Shown here: in pieces, positions 43,369 through 53,153 of the stretch
Layout: the number at the start of each line of letters is the position of its first letter
Numbering within the stretch: the stretch's first letter is position 1
Assembly: GCA_035308965.1 (NCBI GenBank)
Contig: DATGFN010000052.1
Location: 1-64,000, forward strand
From: DASYXZ01 sp035308965
GTDB taxonomy: Bacteria; Acidobacteriota; Terriglobia; UBA7540
Reading direction: 5' to 3'
DNA length: 64,000 bases
Notes under the pieces: generated by a model
The model's database searches: none
Seen by the model: only the letters and a program-made list of their open reading frames with translations
What the model was told of the DNA's origin: nothing
Translations under genes and position numbers: made by a program

Positions 43369-43566
43369 GGAGTTGAGTAGTGCTGTCATTTAGAATTGGA
43401 TTCCTTTCAAGGCCCGCCGCAACGGGTCATTCCCGCGGAGGCGTGTCCAGTCCTTCGTCCGCGAATTTCTGATGATTTAGGGAATTGGATTCCCGCCTTC
43501 GCGGGAATGACGGCGCGAGGGAGCACCCGCGTCGGGCAAATCCCACCACTGCCGGGAGTTGAGTAG
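43369..43566. mobile_element. MITE-like element, copy C, with flanking direct repeats
   Basis: The element (about 43378-43552) has termini TAGTGCTGTCATTTAG and the complement of CAAATCCCACCACT, degenerate versions of those in copies A and B, and a perfect ATTCCCGC/GCGGGAAT hairpin around 43488-43507. A 12-bp direct repeat GGAGTTGAGTAG flanks it exactly (43369-43380 and 43555-43566), as a target-site duplication would. It separates the STAS and PilZ-like genes. Confidence 0.7.
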
Positions 43567-43575
43567 AGGCGCGAT

Positions 43576-44103
43576 ATGTCGTACGAAGATGGCGAGCCGG
43601 AAAGAGAGAATGAACGCAAGCAACGCCGCTGGAATATCCCCATTCCTGTAATCATCAAGGGAGTTGGGAGGGACGGCGAAGAGTTCAGCGAGGAAACCAT
43701 TACCGCCGACGCCAGCCCCTCAGGCATGTGCCTCCTTCTAACGGTCGCGTTGCGGACAGGCGATCGGGTTACGGTAACAGCCCCGGAGGAACAATTCGAA
43801 TCACCCGCCACGGTTCGCGACGTGACCGGCCTGGGCCCCAACATCAACCGCGTCCGTGTGACCTTCCCCAAAGGCACAGTCTTCAGCCGCGAACCAGCCG
43901 TTAAAAAGTATCTTTATGACTATCAGACGGCAGTTTGGGTCGGATATATGCTCGATGGAATCTACTACAATAGTAAACACGAGCCCTATGGAAAGGTTGT
44001 CGATAATAGGATTCTGTCGCTCGATTCAGACGAGAGGATATTTCTGCTGAGGGATGACCGCGCTTTCGATCACCGCATGAATTGCATCGGATATATCATT
44101 TAG
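43576..44103 (+). CDS. PilZ-like protein
   Basis: 175 aa. The N-terminal ~105 residues form a PilZ-type barrel (R-R-W-N-I-P-I-P-V-I-I-K-G and D-A-S-P-S-G-M-C-L), with the second c-di-GMP motif recognisable. The C-terminal ~70 residues are an additional domain (Y-D-Y-Q-T-A-V-W-V-G-Y-M-L-D-G-I-Y-Y) I do not recognise. It begins directly downstream of copy C of the MITE-like element. Confidence 0.75.
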   Translation: MSYEDGEPERENERKQRRWNIPIPVIIKGVGRDGEEFSEETITADASPSGMCLLLTVALRTGDRVTVTAPEEQFESPATVRDVTGLGPNINRVRVTFPKGTVFSREPAVKKYLYDYQTAVWVGYMLDGIYYNSKHEPYGKVVDNRILSLDSDERIFLLRDDRAFDHRMNCIGYII

Positions 44104-44257
44104 AATTGTATATTGCAATAGGCACAGAAAGGGTTTGGACATCTGAGTCTCCGTGCGCGGCCCAGTTGCTTAAGTTGCCTGTACTGTCTTCAAGATTCTT
44201 TCCAAACGTCCGCAGCGGGCGCAACGGCCGAATATCCCTGGGAGGATAGAATTTCCT

Positions 44258-44791
44258 TCACTTCTCCTTTCCAAAGGTCACGACGATGCCGGCCGAGATG
44301 CGTATGTTATTCTGATTTGTACTCAGGAAACGGCTCAACAAATAGTCAACCTGGATCGCCCGTACGGAAAACCTCTTGTTCAGTTTAATATCCAGACCCC
44401 CGCCAAATGCGGCGCCAAATTTGAAGGCTGATTGGGAGATGCCGTCAAAACCCTGGCTCCCGTGGACCGCGCCCACGAGGACGTGGCCAAAAGGTGTAAT
44501 CGAGGACATCTTGCGGTAGGAGAAAACAGGCCCATACATAATCTGCTGCGTGTTGACATTGAAACCGTTGCGGGTGCCGTATTGAGTGCCAACATCAAGC
44601 GTGCCCCCAAACCAGCTATTCAGATTCTGCGTCATTGATACTTCTCCACCGTTCAGGCTGAAACTTGTGTTGCTTATGTCCGCCTCGACGTGCGAGTAGC
44701 CGCCAAAGAATTCGATGCTGGGAGCGCTCTGCGCCCTGGCTGAAACACCCACGAATAAGAACATCGCGACGAGCACCGTAATCTTGCGCAT
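44258..44791 (-). CDS. Outer-membrane beta-barrel protein
   Basis: 177 aa with AGGAGG near the ATG. Signal peptide (I-T-V-L-V-A-M-F-L-F-V-G-V-S-A-R-A-Q), then about eight alternating strands (E-F-F-G-G-Y-S-H-V, G-A-A-F-G-G-G-L-D-I, I-R-I-S-A-G-I-V-V-T-F), the layout of small OmpA-like or OmpX-like barrels. Downstream of the SBBP gene by 48 bp in the same direction. Confidence 0.85.
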   Translation of the reverse strand: MRKITVLVAMFLFVGVSARAQSAPSIEFFGGYSHVEADISNTSFSLNGGEVSMTQNLNSWFGGTLDVGTQYGTRNGFNVNTQQIMYGPVFSYRKMSSITPFGHVLVGAVHGSQGFDGISQSAFKFGAAFGGGLDIKLNKRFSVRAIQVDYLLSRFLSTNQNNIRISAGIVVTFGKEK

Positions 44792-44839
44792 TTAATCTCC
44801 TCCTGATTTCTTCCTTCCAGGCCGCCAGGCGGCTACCGA

Positions 44840-47800
44840 TTAGTTCACCGTCAGGGCGACAGACGTGGTATTGCTCGCAGCCCCGGAAGTCCCGGTAAGT
44901 GTCAGCGTATAAGTCCCTGCCGGCGTGCCCGCACTCGAATTCACCGGATTCATGCCGCCGCCGCAGCCCGCCCAAAGCAGGACAAAAAGCATCACGACAG
45001 TAAGCACTACCCATGGCCGCCGTCGCGCCGCTATCAGGCTGGAAATTATCGCCATTGCAAACAGGGCAATCAGCCAGGGGGTTGAAATTGGGCCAAGTGA
45101 GCCGGGCAGATCAAAGCCCGGTCCCGGTGGCGTCATTGTTCGTGCCGTCGTCACCACCGTCACTGTGGCCGTCACAGGATGAATTCCGTCCGGCGTGACC
45201 GAGGAAGGCGTCACCGTGCAAGTGGACTTGGAAAGTGCAAACGGAATGCTGCAACTAAGCGCCACAGCAGAGTTGAATCCCCCACTGGGGGTGACGACCA
45301 GAGTATAGGTTGCCGCAGTTCCTGCAAAAGTCGTTGCCGTAGTCGGGTTCGCGGAAAGCGTAAATTGTCCGGTCCCGGGGGATGTGCCGTGACCGATGAG
45401 AGAAACTATCTGCGGACTGGTTGGATCGACGTCCGTAATAGTAATCGACCCGGTGCGAGTCCCTATGGCGGTGGGCGTGAAGCTCACGCTGATAATGCAA
45501 GACGCCCCACCCGCCAAGCTGTTTCCACACGTGTCGTTCTCGGCAAAATCCCCGCTGGCGACGATGCTGGTGATGGCGATCGCCGCGCCACCGGTGTTGG
45601 TCATCGTAACCGGCTGAGTCGCCGCTGTTGATCCCACGCCTTGATTGCCGAAGACCAATGCGACTGGAGAAATGCTGAGTGTCGTTCCCAGGCCAGTCAG
45701 GCTCACGGCGAAGGGGCCCGGATTCACATTATTGGGAATTAATACCTGCCCGTTTCTGGGCCCAATCGAGGCGGGCTTGAAGGCAATTTGGACCGCGCAA
45801 TTATCTCCCTTATTCACGAGCGACTTATTCGAGCAGGAATCGGACTGAATAACAAAATCACCGCTCACGGTGATGGCGCCGATATTGAGCGGTGAGTCTC
45901 CAATGCTGGTGACGGTTACCGTCTGGCTTGTGCTGGTGGTGGTGACCGCCTGAGCGCCAAAAGCAAGGGTAGTAGGTTTCACGTCAATGTCAGGCCCCAC
46001 TCGCACTTTGGCCACGAAGGCGTCACAATTCCCGGCCGGAGCGCCCTGAAGCGGCCTGGCCGTAGGAAAGTCAGTGGAACAGGTTTGTCCGGCAACGTAG
46101 GCATTGCCATTGACGTCCACGGCGACACCCCTGCCGTCCTCAGCGTTGCTGCCGCCCAGAAAACTCGAGTAAATGAGCGCGGTGGCCGTGGGATTGAGCT
46201 TGAATATAAACGCGTCCGTGTTGCCGCCGCCATAGGTTGCCTGGAAGGGAACGCCGAGCGAGGGGAAATCGGTTGAGTTCGTGTAGCCCGTTACATAGGT
46301 GTTACCCGTGCGGTCCAACGCGATTCCAGCGCCGTAGTCCGCGCCCTTGCCGCCGACGTAGGTGGAATAAACAAGTGATGCGTGGCCCGCCGCTGCCGGG
46401 TTAAGCTTCGATACGAAAACGTCGCCCTCGCAATTGTTTGAAATATCCAGCGCGCACCCACCCCGCACAACTCCGGCAGTAACCGGAAACACAGTGGAAT
46501 TTGTCACGCCGGTCACATAAGCGTTCCCTGCGGCGTCGAGGGCTATCCCGGTACCATAATCGCGGCCTGCACCTCCCAGGTAGGTGGAATACACAATGGA
46601 GGCACCCACGGGTTTGGTTGTGTCAATTTCCATAAAGAAGGCGTCGGCATCGCCAGCCAGGGCCGGCTGGAAGGCAGTCGCACCGGTCACGGGGAAGTTG
46701 GGAGAATAAGTCACGCCGGTAAGAAACGCATGGCCGACGTTGTCAACGGCCACACCTAAAGCCTGGTCCTCCAAACTACCACCAAAGTCGCCAGTGTCTT
46801 CGGCCCCGGTGAAGAATTGAAAAGTGGACCCGGTGGCGCTGATCTTTGCCAGGAAGCAGTCATTGCCACCTCCAAAGAACGGGCCGGCCTGATCCGCGCC
46901 GTCCGTCGTACCGACAACGTAGGCGACTCCGTTCAAGTCCACGGCAATGCCAAAGCCCCGGTCATTGGCTCCCAAGTATTGAAGGTTGCCATTGCTGTCC
47001 AGCACGGGTTTACCCGTGCTGTCGACCAACAAGGGTCCGATATTGCTGATAAAAGTCGAATAAACGATCGCCGACCCTTCCGGATTGAGCTTGGTGGCGA
47101 AGGCATCTGATTTCAGCAGCCCTTTACCAGTGGTGGCGTCGCACTGCCCGTCGTTGCCGCAATTCGGGTCGGCGGCGCCCAAGCTTGCTGGGAAGTCGGC
47201 CGAGAGCGTTGTCCCGGTCACGTAGGCGTTGCCGAACGAATCCACCGCAATGCCAGCGGCGCGGTCTTGCTTGCTGCCGCCTAAATAAGTTGAATAGAGA
47301 AGTGTTGACCCATCGGGACTAATCTTGGAAACAAAAGCGTCATCGGGAAAATCGGAAGGACCGCCCGCCTCAGGCTGGAGGGCATGCACAGTGGGGAAAT
47401 CGAGTGAATCGGTTTCGCCGGCGATGAATGCTGACCCGTCGCCACTGACTGCGATGGCGTTGGCAGCGTCAAGTCCGGTCCCGGGCGTGCCCGGGGCGTT
47501 GCCACCCAGGTAAGTGGAGTAAGACAACACTGGGTCGATAATGAGTGGTTTGGTCGCGTCGTAGGAGGCGATTTCGAATCCAACTTCCCATTTTGAATTT
47601 TGGGTTTCGGCTCTTCGATTACCGGACTTCGCGTTTCCAAATCCGCGTGTCGACGGTCGAAGTATATAGCGTCCATCCACGATCGTTCGTATGCTGGAAT
47701 CGGGAACAGGTTGGTAGATCAACGGCAAGTGGAAGCGCACGTCGCCGCCCACGAGGTGAACGACCAGATCGCCGTTTGAATCAATTTGTGGGGCCGAGTG

Positions 47801-48505
47801 GCGCTCGCCCGTTCCAGCGCGGACGCTGTCCGCCTCGACATCCAGGGAAATTGCTTTCGGGTCCGCACCCGGGGCCAGGACAAAGTCGTATTCAAGCTGC
47901 CTGCCTTGGCCATAGTAAACGAGGTCGATGCCGGGATAAACCTGCTTCAGTGCAACTTTCCGATAGTTGGGAATCTGAGTGTGCCATTTGCCGGGATCCT
48001 GTCCGATCAGGTAGTTGCTTTTGCCCCGCAATTCATCCACGCCTACCATTTGGGCAGAGGCGTTTGCGCCGGCCAGAGCCATGCTCAGCACAGCCGAACT
48101 TGGGGATTCGTTTTTGGCGGTACGCTGAGCCATGCCGGTCGAATGCGGCTTAAGGGAGAGCACCGTCTTGCCCTGAGTGAGAAAGAGCTGATAACCAAGC
48201 CCGCGCGACAAGAACTTTACGCTTGGGTCGGTTTGGCCTCGGTTCGGCTCAAACGTCATGGGCAAATTGCCATAGGCTCTGGCAATCCCCGGCTGCATGG
48301 CTGAACTCGGTGCTCCTTGAGGAGCGTTCTTGGCGTGCATGGCGTCAAGCGAGCCCATAGCCGCTTGGGCGCTTGCAATCCCACGCCGGCCGCCAATTAA
48401 TGCTACTGCCACCCAGGCGGTTATACCGGCGACCAGCAAGCACGTGGTCCAGATTATTTTCCTGGCAAGCTGACCTGACACGAATGAGGACCGTTTATTA
48501 CGCAT
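44840..48505 (-). CDS. SBBP-repeat surface protein with choice-of-anchor domains
   Basis: 1221 aa from the ATG at 48505. Order: N-terminal membrane helix or signal anchor (about 12-38), DUF7948-like domain (M-T-F-E-P-N-R-G-Q-T-D-P-S-V-K-F-L), about eight SBBP beta-propeller repeats (pattern Y-S-T-Y-L-G-G ... G-N-A-Y-V-T-G ... D-F-P), two choice-of-anchor-D (ASPM-SPD-2-Hydin-like) Ig domains (about 840-1050), a further beta domain, then two hydrophobic helices and L-L-W-A-G-C-G-G-G followed by a Gly/Thr-rich terminal domain. The late lipobox-like Cys suggests unusual anchoring or a domain processed separately. Probably exposed on the cell surface. Confidence 0.87.
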   Translation of the reverse strand: MRNKRSSFVSGQLARKIIWTTCLLVAGITAWVAVALIGGRRGIASAQAAMGSLDAMHAKNAPQGAPSSAMQPGIARAYGNLPMTFEPNRGQTDPSVKFLSRGLGYQLFLTQGKTVLSLKPHSTGMAQRTAKNESPSSAVLSMALAGANASAQMVGVDELRGKSNYLIGQDPGKWHTQIPNYRKVALKQVYPGIDLVYYGQGRQLEYDFVLAPGADPKAISLDVEADSVRAGTGERHSAPQIDSNGDLVVHLVGGDVRFHLPLIYQPVPDSSIRTIVDGRYILRPSTRGFGNAKSGNRRAETQNSKWEVGFEIASYDATKPLIIDPVLSYSTYLGGNAPGTPGTGLDAANAIAVSGDGSAFIAGETDSLDFPTVHALQPEAGGPSDFPDDAFVSKISPDGSTLLYSTYLGGSKQDRAAGIAVDSFGNAYVTGTTLSADFPASLGAADPNCGNDGQCDATTGKGLLKSDAFATKLNPEGSAIVYSTFISNIGPLLVDSTGKPVLDSNGNLQYLGANDRGFGIAVDLNGVAYVVGTTDGADQAGPFFGGGNDCFLAKISATGSTFQFFTGAEDTGDFGGSLEDQALGVAVDNVGHAFLTGVTYSPNFPVTGATAFQPALAGDADAFFMEIDTTKPVGASIVYSTYLGGAGRDYGTGIALDAAGNAYVTGVTNSTVFPVTAGVVRGGCALDISNNCEGDVFVSKLNPAAAGHASLVYSTYVGGKGADYGAGIALDRTGNTYVTGYTNSTDFPSLGVPFQATYGGGNTDAFIFKLNPTATALIYSSFLGGSNAEDGRGVAVDVNGNAYVAGQTCSTDFPTARPLQGAPAGNCDAFVAKVRVGPDIDVKPTTLAFGAQAVTTTSTSQTVTVTSIGDSPLNIGAITVSGDFVIQSDSCSNKSLVNKGDNCAVQIAFKPASIGPRNGQVLIPNNVNPGPFAVSLTGLGTTLSISPVALVFGNQGVGSTAATQPVTMTNTGGAAIAITSIVASGDFAENDTCGNSLAGGASCIISVSFTPTAIGTRTGSITITDVDPTSPQIVSLIGHGTSPGTGQFTLSANPTTATTFAGTAATYTLVVTPSGGFNSAVALSCSIPFALSKSTCTVTPSSVTPDGIHPVTATVTVVTTARTMTPPGPGFDLPGSLGPISTPWLIALFAMAIISSLIAARRRPWVVLTVVMLFVLLWAGCGGGMNPVNSSAGTPAGTYTLTLTGTSGAASNTTSVALTVN

Positions 48506-48877
48506 AGAGTTTTCCAGTTTGGGGCGCAAGTCGATATAGGCTGAGACCGTTTTCCATAAGGTTCTCTATTATCCCGCTTTCTTTCCGAATGGCGATGCGG
48601 GGATTTTGAGCCGTTTGACACTTATTTAGCGGGCCTGATTGGCTGGGCTCAAAACTATTTACGGCCCGTCTGAAAATTCATCTTCAAAGAAATTTGGAAA
48701 GTCTATCGCAACCGGAATTTACCATCTGTGCAAGACAAAAATCAAGGTGATTCTCCGCATCTCTCTTGCCAAAGTTGGGAGCAAGAGTGTTGCTCCCCCC
48801 ATTTAAACACAAAACGAAGCATGACCTGACTAATAGGCGACTCCGATAGAGCACGTCACTTGCCAAAACTGCGTCTT

Positions 48878-50689
48878 TTAACGCGGTGTGGAAATCGGAA
48901 TACCCAGCACGGCCTTTACTGCTACCGGTTGACCATTCATTGTCGCCGGCCGGAACACCCAATGGTTGAGGGCGATGAGTAGCCCCTCACTTAAACCTGC
49001 ATTCGGACTGCGCAGAACTTTGAGCTTTCGCATGTTACCTTCCGTATCTATTTCGGCAAAAACCACCACCTCTTGCCCACTATATTTGGCGACCAGGTCC
49101 GGCGTCCATACGGGTGCATCCTTCTTCATAGGGTATGGGGGCACAAGGTCCTGCAAAGGGCCGGAGGCGCCCAGAACCGCGTACTGCAATGACCAGGGAG
49201 GCGCAGGGTCATCCGCGGACTTCGACGGGTTCAGATAGACGGTGAACACGGCCTCGTCGCGGAAAACGCCAAAGTCTCCCACTCCTCCACCACTATTCCC
49301 GGTTGAAACAATGGTCAGGCCGTAGGATTCCGAGGGACGATTCTTAGGTGGAGCGTTACTCGTGCCTGAAATTGTGATGCCTCCAGCGGGTCCCTCGGCT
49401 CCCTGGATGGTCATACCCGCAAAGGGTCCACCGCCCGGGCCGGCTCCCGTCCCCGTCCCTGTTCCGTGACCTGATCCTGTTCCGTGACCTGTGCCGGGGC
49501 CAATTCCAGTCCCTGTCCCACCGCCGCCACCGCCACCTCCGGGTCCGCCAGACCCGGTCCCTGCTCCACTTCCTTTTCCTGTTCCGCCCATACCGGGGCC
49601 AGCGCCACTGCCGGCACCCTCGCCTTTGCCACCGCCTCCATGACCCCCGGTCCCACCTCCGATGGCATCGCCGGCTCCCGACCCTGATGTCACCCCCAGG
49701 GCTAACGAGTTGGCGCCTTTGGTTCCTTGCCCCGAACCGGCGCCGGTCAGTAGGGGATCCGAAGTTGCCTGCGGTGAGATTGCGAATTGCCCCCGAGCTT
49801 CGCCCTGCGGAACTTTTGGTTCCACGTTGGCTGGAACAGGTATCGGATTCAGTGCCAGCAGATTGTGGGTGTACTTGCTCTCTCCCACTGACAATGCTTG
49901 CGGGGGATGAACTGCCGGCTTAACTTCCGCAACCTTGGGGGGTGGCGTGATCGGAGCAGGCGGGGCCGGCGCCGAGGGAACGGTTGGGGTAATCTTCGTA
50001 TTCGTCGGCGTCATGGGTAATGTCAACTTGGGTGTTTCAATTGTTGGCTGCGCAGCCACCGAAACGACGGGCATCACCACCTGCGGTTCTTTCTTGGGAA
50101 CTGGCTGGGGAGGAGCCTCTATCGGTTTCACAACTGGTTTTGGCGGCGCGACGACCGGGGGCGGCGGAGGCGCTTGCGCCAGCGCAATGATGTTGGGCAA
50201 AGGAACGAAGGTTTTCAGGACAGGAGGCTTGGGGAGGTCGGGTTGAAGGATCGTCTGGATGTGGTTGGTTGGGTTGGGAGGATTGGAGACAATCTTCTGC
50301 GGTCCTGCATAAGTTAACCCCATATTTGTTGCCGGGGCAGGGGACCGCCCGCCTCCCTTGGAGCCTCCGCCACCAGCCTTTTTCGGACTCCCACCCTCCT
50401 TACCGCCTCCGAGATTGGGAAGGTAAAGTATTTCATCCTTGGGAAGCATCGTCGCCTCCCAGGTTCTTTCCTGCCGGTTGAGATAGGTCGAAATTAAAAG
50501 CGGGGGAAGAAACATCAAAGCGATGACTGCGATTTCGTGGAACAGGAGCGAAAGTAGAAATCCTCGGATAGGGAAGACGTGTTTGTCAAATGAGCTGAGG
50601 GTAAATCGTGGGCTTCTGGATCCGGATGGCAGCTGGACCGGAGCATTTTCCGGTGAAGGAAGTTTGAGATCGAGAGATAAGAGTGGCAT
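48878..50689 (-). CDS. TonB-like protein with long Pro/Gly spacer
   Basis: 603 aa. A cytosolic start (1-45), one transmembrane helix (about 43-68: F-L-L-S-L-L-F-H-E-I-A-V-I-A-L-M-F-L), a Pro-rich segment (150-270), a Gly/Thr/Ser low-complexity segment (about 330-425) and a C-terminal TonB-like domain (500-603: D-A-V-F-T-V-Y-L, W-S-L-Q-Y, L-K-V-L-R-S, H-W-V-F-R-P-A). TonB transmits proton-motive force to outer-membrane receptors; the glycine-rich spacer is unusually long. About 200 bp downstream of the TadG-like gene. The gap 48506-48877 towards the SBBP gene holds no gene. Confidence 0.85.
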   Translation of the reverse strand: MPLLSLDLKLPSPENAPVQLPSGSRSPRFTLSSFDKHVFPIRGFLLSLLFHEIAVIALMFLPPLLISTYLNRQERTWEATMLPKDEILYLPNLGGGKEGGSPKKAGGGGSKGGGRSPAPATNMGLTYAGPQKIVSNPPNPTNHIQTILQPDLPKPPVLKTFVPLPNIIALAQAPPPPPVVAPPKPVVKPIEAPPQPVPKKEPQVVMPVVSVAAQPTIETPKLTLPMTPTNTKITPTVPSAPAPPAPITPPPKVAEVKPAVHPPQALSVGESKYTHNLLALNPIPVPANVEPKVPQGEARGQFAISPQATSDPLLTGAGSGQGTKGANSLALGVTSGSGAGDAIGGGTGGHGGGGKGEGAGSGAGPGMGGTGKGSGAGTGSGGPGGGGGGGGTGTGIGPGTGHGTGSGHGTGTGTGAGPGGGPFAGMTIQGAEGPAGGITISGTSNAPPKNRPSESYGLTIVSTGNSGGGVGDFGVFRDEAVFTVYLNPSKSADDPAPPWSLQYAVLGASGPLQDLVPPYPMKKDAPVWTPDLVAKYSGQEVVVFAEIDTEGNMRKLKVLRSPNAGLSEGLLIALNHWVFRPATMNGQPVAVKAVLGIPISTPR

Positions 50690-50888
50690 GCGCGGAAGCC
50701 CCTGTTACCAAGCCGGTGTTTCTGCAATACCGGGGCCCTCCGGCGCTCTGCTTGGCCACCCCTGCTTTCCGGGCCACATCCGAGTATCCGGCAGCTCATG
50801 CTCCTTGAAATTGATAATGACTTGTCTTACCAATGTGGCCAATTGCCAAGATCGAAATCTCCATTCGCGAACAGACCGGCCTTGACCG

Positions 50889-52637
50889 CTATTGGAGCAG
50901 GCTAGCTTTAAGAATGTAATAGGCTGCGTTGGGATTCAGGTCCATCGTAATACCCGGTGTTCCTGATAAAGTGAAGTTATCTCCAATGATATTTCCAAGA
51001 ACATAGCTGCCTGAACCAGAGTTCCCGCCAAACGAAAAGGTATCCGTATAATAGGCGGTAGCGCCCGGCACGCCTGCAGTTCCGCACCCGGTTCCCGTAC
51101 CGCTTGAATTGCAGGAATGAATATACATCGTTCCGACTAAGGCGAACGCACCCCCGCCACCCCAACCTGAGGTGACATTCTGGGCGGACCGGTCCTGGAA
51201 AAAGAGGATCCCGCGTTGGGTCCCGGCAGGGTCGGTTAGGCCCTCTGCCACAAGGGGGTCCCCGTAGGTGCCAGTGCATGGAGCGAGGAGCAAATTTCCA
51301 ACACTTAAGGTTGCCCCGATATTCGAAGGTAAGGTCGAAGTCGATGTGCACTTCAATCCATTAGAAAGGGAACCGGAGCCACTAGCGGTACTGAAGGCGT
51401 AAATTGATTTGCCAGAATTCGCATCCACACTTATGCTACTGGTGCCACTGAAGTAGAACATTGTGCCGCCGCTGCCGTCACCCGCTTGAGTGCTGGGACG
51501 CACGGTCGAATTCGATTTTAGATTCAAATTACCCTCAAGATAGTAAATACCCGGTTCGAAAATGGCGGTGTCATATGTTTTATTTGTGCATCCGCCTTTC
51601 CCCACGCATATACCGCTAGGGTAATCTCCTCCAACATATTCATAGCATCCTCCCGCGTCTGGGCAGCCGTCTACGCCGAGCGCGACGGACGTAGGAGCCG
51701 GCGCTGCGGCGGGCTTGCTAGGAGCTGCCAACGAAGCCAGAGGATCGGAAATCGGTGAAGCGCCTGACGTCCAAGTACAACAGCTTCCCGTGGTGACGAA
51801 GCCTCCGGGAGCAGTCGTCGGCCCGCCGTACACATCCAACGCACTTCCAGTACCGCTTGGGCCTCCCTTACTGAGGTCTATTGTCGAGCTTCCCCCGATA
51901 CCCACTGCGGCGGCGTTGTTTGAGTTTACTTGGATGCTTGTACTGGGCCCCCCCACTATTGCAATATTCGGGGTTCCCGAAAGACTAAGAGAAGGGCCGA
52001 CAGGATCCAATACGAGAAGGGGGACAGGTACCAATGCTGCCACAACGCCACAGGTTGCCTGCGCACTTACATTCATAGTCCTGGAACCACTGACCATCCC
52101 GGCAAAGTAAACTCTGACGGCTTCGCCCACATTCACTTGAATAGTCGGGAGTGCCGGAAAACCAGGGAGGCAAATAGGCGGGGGGGGAGTACCGCTGCAG
52201 GCCGGGACTCCGGAAAATGAGCTGGGAAATGAGAACTTCACACTGCTGCCGCCTGTGCCAGCAACAATACCTGCGCCGTTATAGCCGTTCAAGGCCGCGT
52301 ATTGGCACGGCGCTGCGGTGGTCAAGGTTGCGCAATCATACGTGGTGCCTGCTACCGCCGGCGACGGCAAGCCTCCCCAGGTAGTCTCTCCTCCTGGCGC
52401 TGGCGACGGCAATGAAACGCTGTTCGAGGTGAAGAGCATGTCCATGGCCGCTGCCGTACACGCGGAGTCAGCGACGTTTTGCGCAGCCTGGCGATGGAAC
52501 CATAGATTGGCGATATCCACAGCGAAAGCGATGGCCGCAAATAGAAAAATGGCCAGGCCAAGCAGGACGAATATTGTAGTTTGGCCGGATTGGCTTGCGC
52601 ACCGGGAACGCAATCTCCGTGATGTGATGATACCCAT
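50889..52637 (-). CDS. TadG-like pilus-assembly protein
   Basis: 582 aa from the ATG at 52637 with GAGGAG 6 nt upstream. The N-terminal Q-S-G-Q-T-T-I-F-V-L-L-G-L-A-I-F-L-F-A-A-I-A-F-A-V-D helix marks the TadE/G class, followed by the F-H-R-Q-A-A-Q-N-V-A-D-S-A-C-T-A-A-A segment. The rest is a large beta-rich, Gly/Ser/Thr-rich extracytoplasmic domain without a von Willebrand motif I can identify. It starts 23 bp after the upstream TadE-like gene. Confidence 0.83.
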   Translation of the reverse strand: MGIITSRRLRSRCASQSGQTTIFVLLGLAIFLFAAIAFAVDIANLWFHRQAAQNVADSACTAAAMDMLFTSNSVSLPSPAPGGETTWGGLPSPAVAGTTYDCATLTTAAPCQYAALNGYNGAGIVAGTGGSSVKFSFPSSFSGVPACSGTPPPPICLPGFPALPTIQVNVGEAVRVYFAGMVSGSRTMNVSAQATCGVVAALVPVPLLVLDPVGPSLSLSGTPNIAIVGGPSTSIQVNSNNAAAVGIGGSSTIDLSKGGPSGTGSALDVYGGPTTAPGGFVTTGSCCTWTSGASPISDPLASLAAPSKPAAAPAPTSVALGVDGCPDAGGCYEYVGGDYPSGICVGKGGCTNKTYDTAIFEPGIYYLEGNLNLKSNSTVRPSTQAGDGSGGTMFYFSGTSSISVDANSGKSIYAFSTASGSGSLSNGLKCTSTSTLPSNIGATLSVGNLLLAPCTGTYGDPLVAEGLTDPAGTQRGILFFQDRSAQNVTSGWGGGGAFALVGTMYIHSCNSSGTGTGCGTAGVPGATAYYTDTFSFGGNSGSGSYVLGNIIGDNFTLSGTPGITMDLNPNAAYYILKASLLQ

Positions 52638-52660
52638 GGTTAACTCCTCGCGACTAAACT

Positions 52661-53149
52661 TCAAAATGCTATCCTACCTTCCGCAGCCGCGTTTATGGTC
52701 ACCGTTGGCCAGCCGAGTCCAAGAAGAGGTGAATAGGGGTAACTAACTGTTATCCGAACCGCGCAGCCTGCTTTGTTGCAGGCGCTCGCTCCATTGATTG
52801 AGGAGGGGTTATAGTCCGCGGTGACTGTCATTGTGGAGATGTCGTGAAAGCTATATTTAGCGTAGGTTTTGACGATTCCTGTCCCCGCTGCGCCATCAAT
52901 CGCCGAACAAGGGCAAGTAGGTCCTGATGGAGCGCTGGAATCGACCCCATGAACGACGGCGTAGCGCACGCCCTCTTTAGCCGAGTCGGCCACAACAGTG
53001 TATGCGTAGACCAACATGATCAACTCAAAGATGCCAAACACGAGAAAAAGAACAAAGAGAATGGTCAAGGCAAATTCGACTTGCGCTTGTCCATTTTCGC
53101 CTTTGTGCAACAGCCTGGAGCGCGATTTAATTCTTCTTAAGACGCTCAT
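52661..53149 (-). CDS. TadE-like minor pseudopilin
   Basis: 162 aa. A short basic N terminus, then G-Q-A-Q-V-E-F-A-L-T-I-L-F-V-L-F-L-V-F-G-I-F-E-L, the TadE prepilin helix with the conserved Glu. The periplasmic part is beta-rich with three cysteines. It sits 4 bp downstream of another TadE-like gene and is translated in the same operon. Pseudopilins of this kind assemble with Tad or type IVc pili; no tad ATPase or core gene is in the window. Confidence 0.85.
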   Translation of the reverse strand: MSVLRRIKSRSRLLHKGENGQAQVEFALTILFVLFLVFGIFELIMLVYAYTVVADSAKEGVRYAVVHGVDSSAPSGPTCPCSAIDGAAGTGIVKTYAKYSFHDISTMTVTADYNPSSINGASACNKAGCAVRITVSYPYSPLLGLGWPTVTINAAAEGRIAF

Positions 53150-53153
53150 ATGA

